Source of the DNA: JBNJEL01 sp051745835
Lineage (GTDB): Bacteria; Bacillota; Halanaerobiia; Halobacteroidales; Acetohalobiaceae
Direction of reading: 5' to 3'
Length of the DNA: 16,609 nt
Assembly (NCBI GenBank): GCA_051745835.1
Contig: JBNJEL010000039.1
Location: 1-16,609, forward strand
Position numbers and translations under genes: made by a program. The notes beneath the pieces were generated by a model, which was not told the DNA's origin, searched no databases, and saw only the letters and a program-made list of their open reading frames with translations. Shown here piece after piece: positions 4,980-11,783 of this stretch (position 1 is its first letter; each line of letters starts with the position of its first letter).

Positions 4980-7355
4980 ATGAGCACGCTTTCACAACCA
5001 AAGTTTACAATTCCAAGTACAATTAAAGAGGATACTAAGGAGTACGAAAAGAAGGTAGAAGATTTCTTAGCTGGAAATATCGATCCAGTTAGATTCAAAG
5101 GTTTTCGAGTGCCGATGGGGGTTTATGGACAGCGTTCCCAACGTGAAGAAAAGGAAGAGTATATGGTACGAGTTAGAGCACCGGGTGGAGTACTTACCCC
5201 TCAGCAGTTGGAAGTCTTAAATGAATTAGCTAATCAGTACGGAGGAGGATATCTACACTTTACAACAAGACAGGATGTGCAGATTCATCAAGTAGCTATG
5301 TCAGATACTCCTCAAGTTCTATATAAGTTGTTAGAAGCAGGATTAAGTCCCCGTGGTGGCGGTGGAAATACGGTGCGTAATATCATGAATTCTTCTCGCG
5401 CAGGAGTTCATCCCGATGAGCCGTTCGATACTACACCGCATGCTTTGGCATTGACTGAATATCTGATTAGATCGCGTTCTTCCTTTAATCTACCGCGGAA
5501 GTATAAGATAACATTTTCGGTTACTGAGGAAGATGAAGGATTAGCAACGATTAACGATCTAGGCTTTATTGCTAAAGAGCAGGATGGTCAGCGCGGATTT
5601 AAGGTCTATGCTGCAGGTGGAATGGGTAATCAGCCGGAGATTGGACTCTTATTAGAGGAGTTTATTAGTGAGGATAAGATTTTCCATGTAGCTGAAGCAA
5701 TTAAGCGTTTCTTTGATGATTATGGTGATCGCAGTAATAAACATAAGGCTAGATTACGATTTGTGAAGAAACGATTAGGTGATGAAGAGTTTGTTAAGCG
5801 TTATCAAGAGTACTTAACTGAAGTATTAGATGAAGGTCTAGCTACAGAAGAGATCCATTATTACGAAGAACCACGATCAAAATCAGATTCGGCTGAAGTA
5901 GATCTAACCCCAGATTATATTAATCAAGAACAGGAAACAGATTACTACTCTATCGAGCTAAGACCTAAAGGGGGCGATTTCAGTTACGAAGAGATAAGTT
6001 CTTTACTGGAAGCGATTGAGCAATATGTAGTATCGCTGCGGACGACTAATCGACAGGGCTTACTCTTACGCGGAGTTAAAGGCTCAGATGTAGAGCAGTT
6101 AATTGCTTCAATTGAAGCAATTAATCCGCAGCTACTAATTGGCAATCAAGGAAGACGACCGATAGCTTGTAAAGGAGCTTCTACTTGTAGATTAGGTCTC
6201 TGTATTTCACCTAATTTAGCAGCTGAGATTAATAAAGCCTTATCTGCTTTAGATGATAAGTTACAGAGTTTAATTCCACAGATTTATATTAGCGGCTGCC
6301 CTAACTGCTGTGGACAGCATTTAATTGGTAAGATTGGTTTTGAAGGAAAGGCAAAACGCTATGATGATAAATTAGTGCCTCACTATTCATTACTATTAGG
6401 CGGTCAATTTAAAGAAGATGAGAGCCAGTATGGTGAGAAGGTAATTGATATACCTGCTAAGAGAATTCCAGACTTTCTAGCAGAGTTAGCTCAATTCTTA
6501 GCAGAAGAGAGTGATTACAGTCGAGCTAACTTTAATGAGTACTTAGAAGCTGGTGGCGAAGAGAAGATTGTTGATTTAGCAGCAGAGTTTACAGATGTAC
6601 CTAGTTATGAAGAAAATCCTGATCTCTATAAGGATTGGGGACGAGAAGAAGACTTTTCATTAGCCGGTAGAGGTCCTGGTGAATGTGGAACGGGTGTAAT
6701 GGATATTATTGAATTAGATTTAACTACCGCTCAAGATAATTATGAGCAAGCAGTAGAGGAAGAGTTAGATGAGCAGTACTATCAAGCAGTAGTCAGTGCA
6801 GCCCGAGCTTTACTAATTGTTAGAGGGATTGATACTGATAAGGATCGTGAAATTTTAGCAAGCTTTAAATCCGAGTTTATTGATCAGGGATTAGTAAATA
6901 GCTCTAAAGCTGATCTATTAGATGCAGCAATTGATTATAAGTTAGGTGATTTAGCTACTTTGGTTGATTATCAATCGGAGATTAAAGAATTAATTGATCG
7001 AGTAGAGGTATTATTTAACTCTCTAAATTCTAAGTTAGAATTTGAGTTAGCTAAAGAGCAGGAGAGTAGTGAGCAGTCTAATGATGAGAGTAGTTTTGAA
7101 AGTGAAGGTAGTAAAGAGCAATCTACATCAGATATCGAAGAATTAGACTTAAGAAGAGTTAAATGTCCGCTTAATTTTGTTAAAGCCAAAGTAGCATTAA
7201 GTCCTTTAGAGCAGGGCGCTTTATTAGAGATTGCTTTAGATGAAGGAGAGCCAATCAACAATGTGCCAGATAGTTTAGCATCGGAAGGGCATGAGATTAT
7301 ATCTAAAGAGCAGACTGATGAAGGATATTATCTGCTGCGAGTTAAGAAGGGCTAA
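4980..7355 (+). CDS. sir: Sulfite reductase fused to a helical domain and a C-terminal TusA domain
   Basis: 791 residues from ATG 4980, one nt after the hcyD stop. An in-frame GTG at 4971 directly abuts the AGAGGAG site, so the ATG is preferred. Residues about 30-520 are a sirohaem/[4Fe-4S] nitrite-sulfite reductase: HFTTRQDVQIH, the GGGGNTVRNI loop, PRKYKI, and cluster ligands Cys397 and Cys403 (CKGASTC) and Cys440 and Cys444 (CPNCC). A conserved-looking GRGPGECGTG follows (563-572). Then comes a helix-rich HEPN-like region (about 578-695), a Ser/Glu/Gln-rich linker (about 696-719), and a TusA-like domain (about 720-791) with Cys729 in CPLN where TusA has CPxP. It reduces sulfite to sulfide by six electrons in the cytoplasm; the TusA part could accept or pass on sulfur. 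Nitrite reduction cannot be excluded by motif, but neighbours argue for sulfite. Confidence 0.9.
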   Translation: MSTLSQPKFTIPSTIKEDTKEYEKKVEDFLAGNIDPVRFKGFRVPMGVYGQRSQREEKEEYMVRVRAPGGVLTPQQLEVLNELANQYGGGYLHFTTRQDVQIHQVAMSDTPQVLYKLLEAGLSPRGGGGNTVRNIMNSSRAGVHPDEPFDTTPHALALTEYLIRSRSSFNLPRKYKITFSVTEEDEGLATINDLGFIAKEQDGQRGFKVYAAGGMGNQPEIGLLLEEFISEDKIFHVAEAIKRFFDDYGDRSNKHKARLRFVKKRLGDEEFVKRYQEYLTEVLDEGLATEEIHYYEEPRSKSDSAEVDLTPDYINQEQETDYYSIELRPKGGDFSYEEISSLLEAIEQYVVSLRTTNRQGLLLRGVKGSDVEQLIASIEAINPQLLIGNQGRRPIACKGASTCRLGLCISPNLAAEINKALSALDDKLQSLIPQIYISGCPNCCGQHLIGKIGFEGKAKRYDDKLVPHYSLLLGGQFKEDESQYGEKVIDIPAKRIPDFLAELAQFLAEESDYSRANFNEYLEAGGEEKIVDLAAEFTDVPSYEENPDLYKDWGREEDFSLAGRGPGECGTGVMDIIELDLTTAQDNYEQAVEEELDEQYYQAVVSAARALLIVRGIDTDKDREILASFKSEFIDQGLVNSSKADLLDAAIDYKLGDLATLVDYQSEIKELIDRVEVLFNSLNSKLEFELAKEQESSEQSNDESSFESEGSKEQSTSDIEELDLRRVKCPLNFVKAKVALSPLEQGALLEIALDEGEPINNVPDSLASEGHEIISKEQTDEGYYLLRVKKG

Positions 7356-7386
7356 GTAGTTAAGTAGTAGAGGAGGCTGTGATAAG

Positions 7387-8619
7387 ATGAAGTTTGCTAC
7401 CAAACTGGTTAATCTAGATACAAATGATAAATACGGAGCTACTAATACGCCTGTCTATCTTAGTAACTCCTTTGCCTACGATACAGCAGAGGAGTTGGAG
7501 GAGGTCTTTAATAATCGAGCTCCGGGTTATGTCTATAGTCGGATTAATAATCCATCATTAAGAAATGTAGAACAGAAGTTAGCTGCTTTAGCTGGCGGTG
7601 TATCGGCGATCTTGACCTCTTCCGGGATGTCAGCTATAGCTACAGCTACTTTAAATCTACTATCTGCCGGAGATGAATTTGTGGCTACTAATTCACTCTT
7701 CGGTGGAACCTATAATTTATTTAAAAGCTATGAAGATTACGGTATTATTCCTAGGTTCTCTCAAGGAGTGGAGCGGGAGGATATCGCTAAATTAATTACT
7801 CCGCAGACTAAGTTTGTCTTTGTGGAGATGTTAGGCAATCCTAAGTTAGATATTCCTGATTTAGAGGGAATTGCTGAGCTCTGTCAGGAACAAGAAATTC
7901 CGTTGATAGTTGATAATACGATGCTTACGCCAGCTATCATTAAGCCGTTAGAGTTAGGAGCTAATCTCGTAATTCACTCTACTTCTAAATATATTAATGG
8001 GACAGCTAATTCAATCGGTGGAGTAATCGTTGACGGAGCTAACTTTGATTGGACTAAGTTTGCTGACTTTGACGATTATCAACATCAAGGTAAGTTAGCC
8101 TTTTCTGCTAAAGCTAGAGCCAGCACTCATCGGAATTTAGGTACTTGTGCTTCTCCGTTAGATTCGTTCTTAAATGAGCTAGGGATATCTACTTTAGATT
8201 TAAGGATGAAACAGCACTGTCGTAATGCTTTAGAGTTAGCTGAATTTTTAGAAGAGCAGCCGACAGTTGAGGAGGTTAATTATCCCGGTTTAAGTTCTAG
8301 TCCATACCACAAGCGAGCTAAGAGTTTATGTGACGGCAAGTATGGTGGGATCTTAACCTTACGAGTAGGGAGTAAGGAACGCGCTTTTGAAGTGATTAAT
8401 AACTTAGATTACTTCTATAACTTAGCTAATATTGGTGATGTGAAGTCTTTAGTCATACATCCGGCTTCTACAATCTATACTGATAATACAGCACAAGAAC
8501 GACAGGAGTTAGGAGTGAGTGAGGACTTAATTAGAGTTAGTGTCGGCATTGAAGATATTGAGGATTTAAAGCAGGACTTTAAGCAGGCACTAAGTAGCGA
8601 AAATAGTGAGGTAGGGTGA
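7387..8619 (+). CDS. metY: O-acetylhomoserine sulfhydrylase MetY
   Basis: A 410-residue Cys/Met-metabolism PLP enzyme starting at ATG 7387 with AGGAGG 10 nt upstream. Motifs: YSRINNPS (PLP phosphate contact from the neighbouring subunit), TSSGMSAI, the aspartate in VDNTM that pairs with the PLP nitrogen, and HSTSKYINGT with the Schiff-base Lys201. The reaction is gamma-replacement on O-acetylhomoserine to give homocysteine. In the Wolinella pathway the sulfur donor is HcyS thiocarboxylate rather than free sulfide; the position right after hcyS-hcyF-hcyD-sir supports that here. Cystathionine gamma-synthase is an alternative, but a cysteine acceptor makes less sense in this operon. It is followed 3 nt later by aprA. 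Confidence 0.9.
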   Translation: MKFATKLVNLDTNDKYGATNTPVYLSNSFAYDTAEELEEVFNNRAPGYVYSRINNPSLRNVEQKLAALAGGVSAILTSSGMSAIATATLNLLSAGDEFVATNSLFGGTYNLFKSYEDYGIIPRFSQGVEREDIAKLITPQTKFVFVEMLGNPKLDIPDLEGIAELCQEQEIPLIVDNTMLTPAIIKPLELGANLVIHSTSKYINGTANSIGGVIVDGANFDWTKFADFDDYQHQGKLAFSAKARASTHRNLGTCASPLDSFLNELGISTLDLRMKQHCRNALELAEFLEEQPTVEEVNYPGLSSSPYHKRAKSLCDGKYGGILTLRVGSKERAFEVINNLDYFYNLANIGDVKSLVIHPASTIYTDNTAQERQELGVSEDLIRVSVGIEDIEDLKQDFKQALSSENSEVG

Positions 8620-8622
8620 TGA

Positions 8623-10311
8623 ATGATGGTCGAGTTTAAAACTGTTGAGTTAGAGACTGATATTTTAATTATCGGTGGAGGAACAGCCGGCTGTTATGCA
8701 GCGGTGAAGATTAAAGAGGAAGAGCCTCAAACAGATGTCTTAATTGCTGAAAAGGCTGATATTAAGCGTAGCGGCTGTCTAGGAGCAGGAATTAGTGCGA
8801 TTAATGCCTATTTAAATCCCGGTGTTACTCCTCAAGATTTCTTAGAGTATATTAAGGAGGATTCGGAAGGATTAGTTAGAGATGATCTAATTTATAGTAT
8901 TGCTCAAGGAGTAAATCAAGCAGCTGATGATTTAGAAGAGTGGGGGCTACCTTTCTTAAAGGATGAAGTCGGTAATTATGTTCCGAAAGGAGAGCGCAGT
9001 GTTAGAATTAATGGTGAATATATCAAACCAATTATGGCAGAAGCTGTTGCAGCGAGCGGTGCTGAAGTTTTAAATCGGATTAATATTACTAATTATTTAA
9101 TAGATGATGACCGAATTGTAGGTGCAGTGGGTTTTTCTGTGCGCGAGAATAAATTTTATCTGATTAAAGCTCAGGCAGTTATCTGTGCTACTGGTGGAGC
9201 GTCAGGGCTCTATAAGCCGAATAATCCTGGTGAAGCCCGCCATCGGATCTGGTATCCGCCATTTAACGCTGGGGCGGGCTATGCAATGGGGATTAGAGCT
9301 GGAGCTGAGATGACTACTTTTGAGATGAGATTTATTGCCTTGAGGACTAAAGATGTCATCTCCCCAACAGGTACATTAGTGCAGCGCTTTAATGGTCGAC
9401 AAGTTAATGCAGCAGGTGAAGAGTATCAGAAGAATTATAATAAAAACACGACCCCTTACCGATTATATGCTACTATTGAAGAGAATAAAGCGGGACGCGG
9501 CCCTTGTTATTTAGATGTTACTCAATTAGATAGTAAGGAGAGTCAGCGGCTTAAGAAGGCTTACTTAAATATGTCACCAGATATTGTCCTCAAGTGGGCT
9601 GACCAAGAAGTGGAGCTTAATGAAGAGCCAATTGAGATCTGCGGTACTGAACCGTACTTAGTAGGTGGACATTCGCAGTCTGGTTATTGGATAGATAGTA
9701 ACCGTCGGACAACGATTAAAGGTTTATATGCTGCTGGTGATGTAGCTGGCGGTGCTCCTAAAAAGTATGCTACCGGCTGTATGGTAGAAGGTAAGATTGC
9801 TGGTTTGGATGCTTTAGAGTATATTGATGGTTTGTCAGATGTAGAGCTAGAGCAGTCAGTGATCGACGAGGAGTATAGACGCACTTTTAGTCCTTTAGAA
9901 CGTAAGGAAGGATTAGAGCCGCAACAGTTAGAGGAACGCTTACAGAAGATTATGGATGAGTACGCCGGAGGAATTAGTACTAATTATCAGCTTTCCGAAG
10001 TAAAATTATTAAAGGCACGTAAATTATTAAACCGTTTGGAGACAGATTTAGAGAAAGGTGCTGCGGATAATAAACACCAATTGATGAAGTTTCACGAAAC
10101 AGTAGATCGCGTACAAGTAGCACAAGTTTTAGTTGAACATCTCTTATACCGCAAAGAGACACGTTGGAAGGCGTATCAACAGCGAACTGATTATCCTAAC
10201 CAGCAGGAAAGTTGGTTTAAGTTTGTCAACTCCGTTTACGATAGTCAACAAGATCAAATTAAGATTATTGAGCGGGAGCATGAAGGGTTAGGTGAGCTTA
10301 AATGTCAGTAA
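8623..10311 (+). CDS. aprA: Adenylylsulfate (APS) reductase alpha subunit, AprA type
   Basis: FAD subunit that reduces APS to sulfite and AMP. 562 residues, shorter than the roughly 610-660 of dissimilatory AprA. ATG 8623 is preceded by GAGGTAGGG; the adjacent ATG 8626 is equally possible. The N-terminal FAD site is ETDILIIGGGTAGCYAA. Active-site features known from Archaeoglobus AprA can be matched: Trp210 in RIWYPPFNAGAGYAMG, Arg236 in FEMRFIALRTKD, and His350 in GGHSQSGYW. The second FAD motif GLYAAGDVAGG follows near residue 370. Immediate neighbours are AprB, CysD and CysN, so this is the APS reductase of an assimilatory route; no cysH is present in the window. The general fumarate reductase/succinate dehydrogenase flavoprotein family is excluded by the AprB partner. 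Confidence 0.9.
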   Translation: MMVEFKTVELETDILIIGGGTAGCYAAVKIKEEEPQTDVLIAEKADIKRSGCLGAGISAINAYLNPGVTPQDFLEYIKEDSEGLVRDDLIYSIAQGVNQAADDLEEWGLPFLKDEVGNYVPKGERSVRINGEYIKPIMAEAVAASGAEVLNRINITNYLIDDDRIVGAVGFSVRENKFYLIKAQAVICATGGASGLYKPNNPGEARHRIWYPPFNAGAGYAMGIRAGAEMTTFEMRFIALRTKDVISPTGTLVQRFNGRQVNAAGEEYQKNYNKNTTPYRLYATIEENKAGRGPCYLDVTQLDSKESQRLKKAYLNMSPDIVLKWADQEVELNEEPIEICGTEPYLVGGHSQSGYWIDSNRRTTIKGLYAAGDVAGGAPKKYATGCMVEGKIAGLDALEYIDGLSDVELEQSVIDEEYRRTFSPLERKEGLEPQQLEERLQKIMDEYAGGISTNYQLSEVKLLKARKLLNRLETDLEKGAADNKHQLMKFHETVDRVQVAQVLVEHLLYRKETRWKAYQQRTDYPNQQESWFKFVNSVYDSQQDQIKIIEREHEGLGELKCQ

Positions 10312-10637
10312 AGATTAATCAAGCTATCTGTAATGGCTGTCCTGATTGTGAAGAGTCAAGATGTGTTAAGGTTTGCCCGGGTAATCTATTATATCGTACT
10401 GCTGATAACGAGACAGCGATTAGAGATAGGGCTGACTGCTGGGGCTGTGCTGCCTGTGTTAAGGAGTGTCCTCGTCAGGCAATCTCAATGTATCTTCCTG
10501 TAGAGATAGGGGGACGCGGCTCTACGTTAACTGTTAAAGATAACGGAGATAAGATGGTTTGGATCTTAAAGCAGATAGATGGTACTGTGCAGCGAGTTAG
10601 TGTCGAAAAGTGTTTAGGATTTAATTCTAATCTGTAA
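10302..10637 (+). CDS. aprB: Adenylylsulfate reductase beta subunit, AprB type ferredoxin
   Basis: 111-residue electron-transfer subunit for AprA, overlapping its 3' end by 10 nt. Two [4Fe-4S] sites are visible: a CNGCPDC start (Cys10, 13) with Cys21 and Cys25, and CWGCAACVKECP with Cys46, 49, 52 and 56. Trp47 lies between the clusters, as the conserved Trp of Archaeoglobus AprB does. The C-terminal strand region (GSTLTVKDNGDKMVWILK) matches the AprB tail that wraps around the alpha subunit, but the protein is shorter than the roughly 150 residues of dissimilatory AprB. No Qmo membrane complex is nearby, so the electron donor is probably soluble (ferredoxin or a thioredoxin/flavoprotein system); this is inference. 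Confidence 0.88.
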   Translation: MSVKINQAICNGCPDCEESRCVKVCPGNLLYRTADNETAIRDRADCWGCAACVKECPRQAISMYLPVEIGGRGSTLTVKDNGDKMVWILKQIDGTVQRVSVEKCLGFNSNL

Positions 10638-10668
10638 AATAAAGGCTTATAAGGAGGTAAATTAAGTT

Positions 10669-11550
10669 ATGGATCATTTAGATCGATTAGAGAATAAGAG
10701 TATTCATATTTTACGAGAAGCATATAGTGAGTTTAATAATCTAGCAATGTTATGGTCGATTGGTAAGGATAGTACTGTGTTACTTTGGTTAGCAAGAAAG
10801 GCATTCTTTGGACATGTGCCATTACCGTTGGTACATATTGATACCGACTATAAGATACCAGAGATGATTGAACATCGGGATAAGCTAGCGAAAGATTGGG
10901 AATTGGATATGATCTATGGTCAGAATCAGAAAGCATTAGAGGAGAATCGTACTTTCCCAGATGGCGATACTAGTCGCATCCAATGCTGCCGTAATCTTAA
11001 ATCTTCAGCGTTGGAGAATACTTTAAACGGTACTTGGCCCCGGTATAGACTTAATCATAGGACGGGTGAGTATGAATTAGAGGAGAATCCAACTGCTTAT
11101 ACCGGAGTGATAGTTGGTGTTAGAGCTGATGAAGAGGGAACGCGTTCTAAGGAGCGTTACTTCTCGCCGCGTGATACCAACAATGACTGGGATATTGGCG
11201 ATCAACCGCCGGAGTTTTGGAATCAATATAAGACTGATTTTGCTCCGGGAACTCACGTAAGGATTCATCCTTTACTGGATTGGAAAGAAGTAGATATCTG
11301 GCGTTATATTGAGCGCGAGAATATTCCGATGGTTTCTCTTTATTATGATCAAGGTGATGGTACACGTTATCGCTCTTTAGGTTGTGCGCCATGTACTAAA
11401 CCGGTAGAATCTACTGCTAGCTGCCCTAAAGAGATTATTGAAGAGTTAGAGAGTGGTAAGTTCTCTAATATTGCTGAACGCGCCGGGCGTGAGCAGGATA
11501 AAGAGGACGGCGGGGGACTAGAAGAACTACGCAAAGAAGGCTATATGTAG
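10669..11550 (+). CDS. cysD: Sulfate adenylyltransferase subunit 2 (ATP sulfurylase small subunit)
   Basis: 293-residue PP-loop enzyme that forms APS from ATP and sulfate together with the CysN GTPase. AAGGAGGT lies 10 nt before the ATG. The PP-loop reads SIGKDS (30-35) rather than the common SGGKDS. Other family signatures are HIDTDYKIPEM (about 66-76), GVRADEEGTRSKERYFSPRD, and the C-terminal RYRSLGCAPCTKPVES. The family's usual length is about 300. It ends in GLEELRKEGYM, a stretch that recurs as DNA 109 nt downstream. The CysN partner starts 233 nt later, an unusually long gap for this pair. Confidence 0.95.
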   Translation: MDHLDRLENKSIHILREAYSEFNNLAMLWSIGKDSTVLLWLARKAFFGHVPLPLVHIDTDYKIPEMIEHRDKLAKDWELDMIYGQNQKALEENRTFPDGDTSRIQCCRNLKSSALENTLNGTWPRYRLNHRTGEYELEENPTAYTGVIVGVRADEEGTRSKERYFSPRDTNNDWDIGDQPPEFWNQYKTDFAPGTHVRIHPLLDWKEVDIWRYIERENIPMVSLYYDQGDGTRYRSLGCAPCTKPVESTASCPKEIIEELESGKFSNIAERAGREQDKEDGGGLEELRKEGYM

Positions 11551-11589
11551 AATTAGCAGATTAATTTCATTTTATATAAATGATATCAA

Positions 11590-11619
11590 GGCTCACAGCC
11601 AGTCTTGCTTTATAGGCTG
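11590..11619 (+). other. Two competing hairpins after cysD
   Basis: GGCT-CAC-AGCC (11590-11600) and CAGCC (11596-11600) with GGCTG (11615-11619) share the AGCC arm and so exclude each other. No T run follows. It may be a processing or attenuation element between cysD and cysN, or chance. Confidence 0.3.
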
Positions 11620-11623
11620 GATG

Positions 11624-11659
11624 GGACTAGAAGAATTACGTAAAGAGGGCTATATGTAA
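11624..11659 (+). pseudogene. Remnant of a second cysD 3' end
   Basis: These 36 nt read in frame GLEELRKEGYM-stop, identical in protein to the last 11 residues of CysD (11515-11550). The DNA differs at only four places, and every change is synonymous (CTA/TTA, CGC/CGT, GAA/GAG, stop TAG/TAA). An ATG at 11621 makes a 12-codon frame, but it has no ribosome binding site. The pattern indicates that the copy was once the end of a functional cysD under selection, the rest having been deleted. Alternatives are recombination with a second cysD locus elsewhere. Confidence 0.65.
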
Positions 11660-11702
11660 GATAAAAAGACTAAATTTTTTAGCCATAAATTAATATGTTT
11701 TT

Positions 11703-11734
11703 ATTAGTGCTAATTTGTGTAGATTAGTGGCTAA
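11703..11734. promoter_or_regulatory. Tandem palindromes upstream of cysN, possible operator
   Basis: ATTAG-TG-CTAAT (11703-11714) is a 12-bp palindrome, and TTAG-TGG-CTAA (11724-11734) is a near copy. Their centres are about 20-21 bp apart, two helical turns, as for cooperative dimer binding. TTAGCCA (11679-11685) is also the reverse complement of TGGCTAA (11728-11734). No convincing -35/-10 pair was found nearby. Confidence 0.35.
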
Positions 11735-11783
11735 CAGAACTTTTAAGAACTTAATTTGATTATCATACGAAGGGGAGTCTGTG

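Noticed and set aside
11621..11659. A 12-codon leader peptide starting at ATG 11621
   Set aside because: It has no ribosome binding site and its sequence equals the CysD C-terminus, so a gene remnant explains it better.
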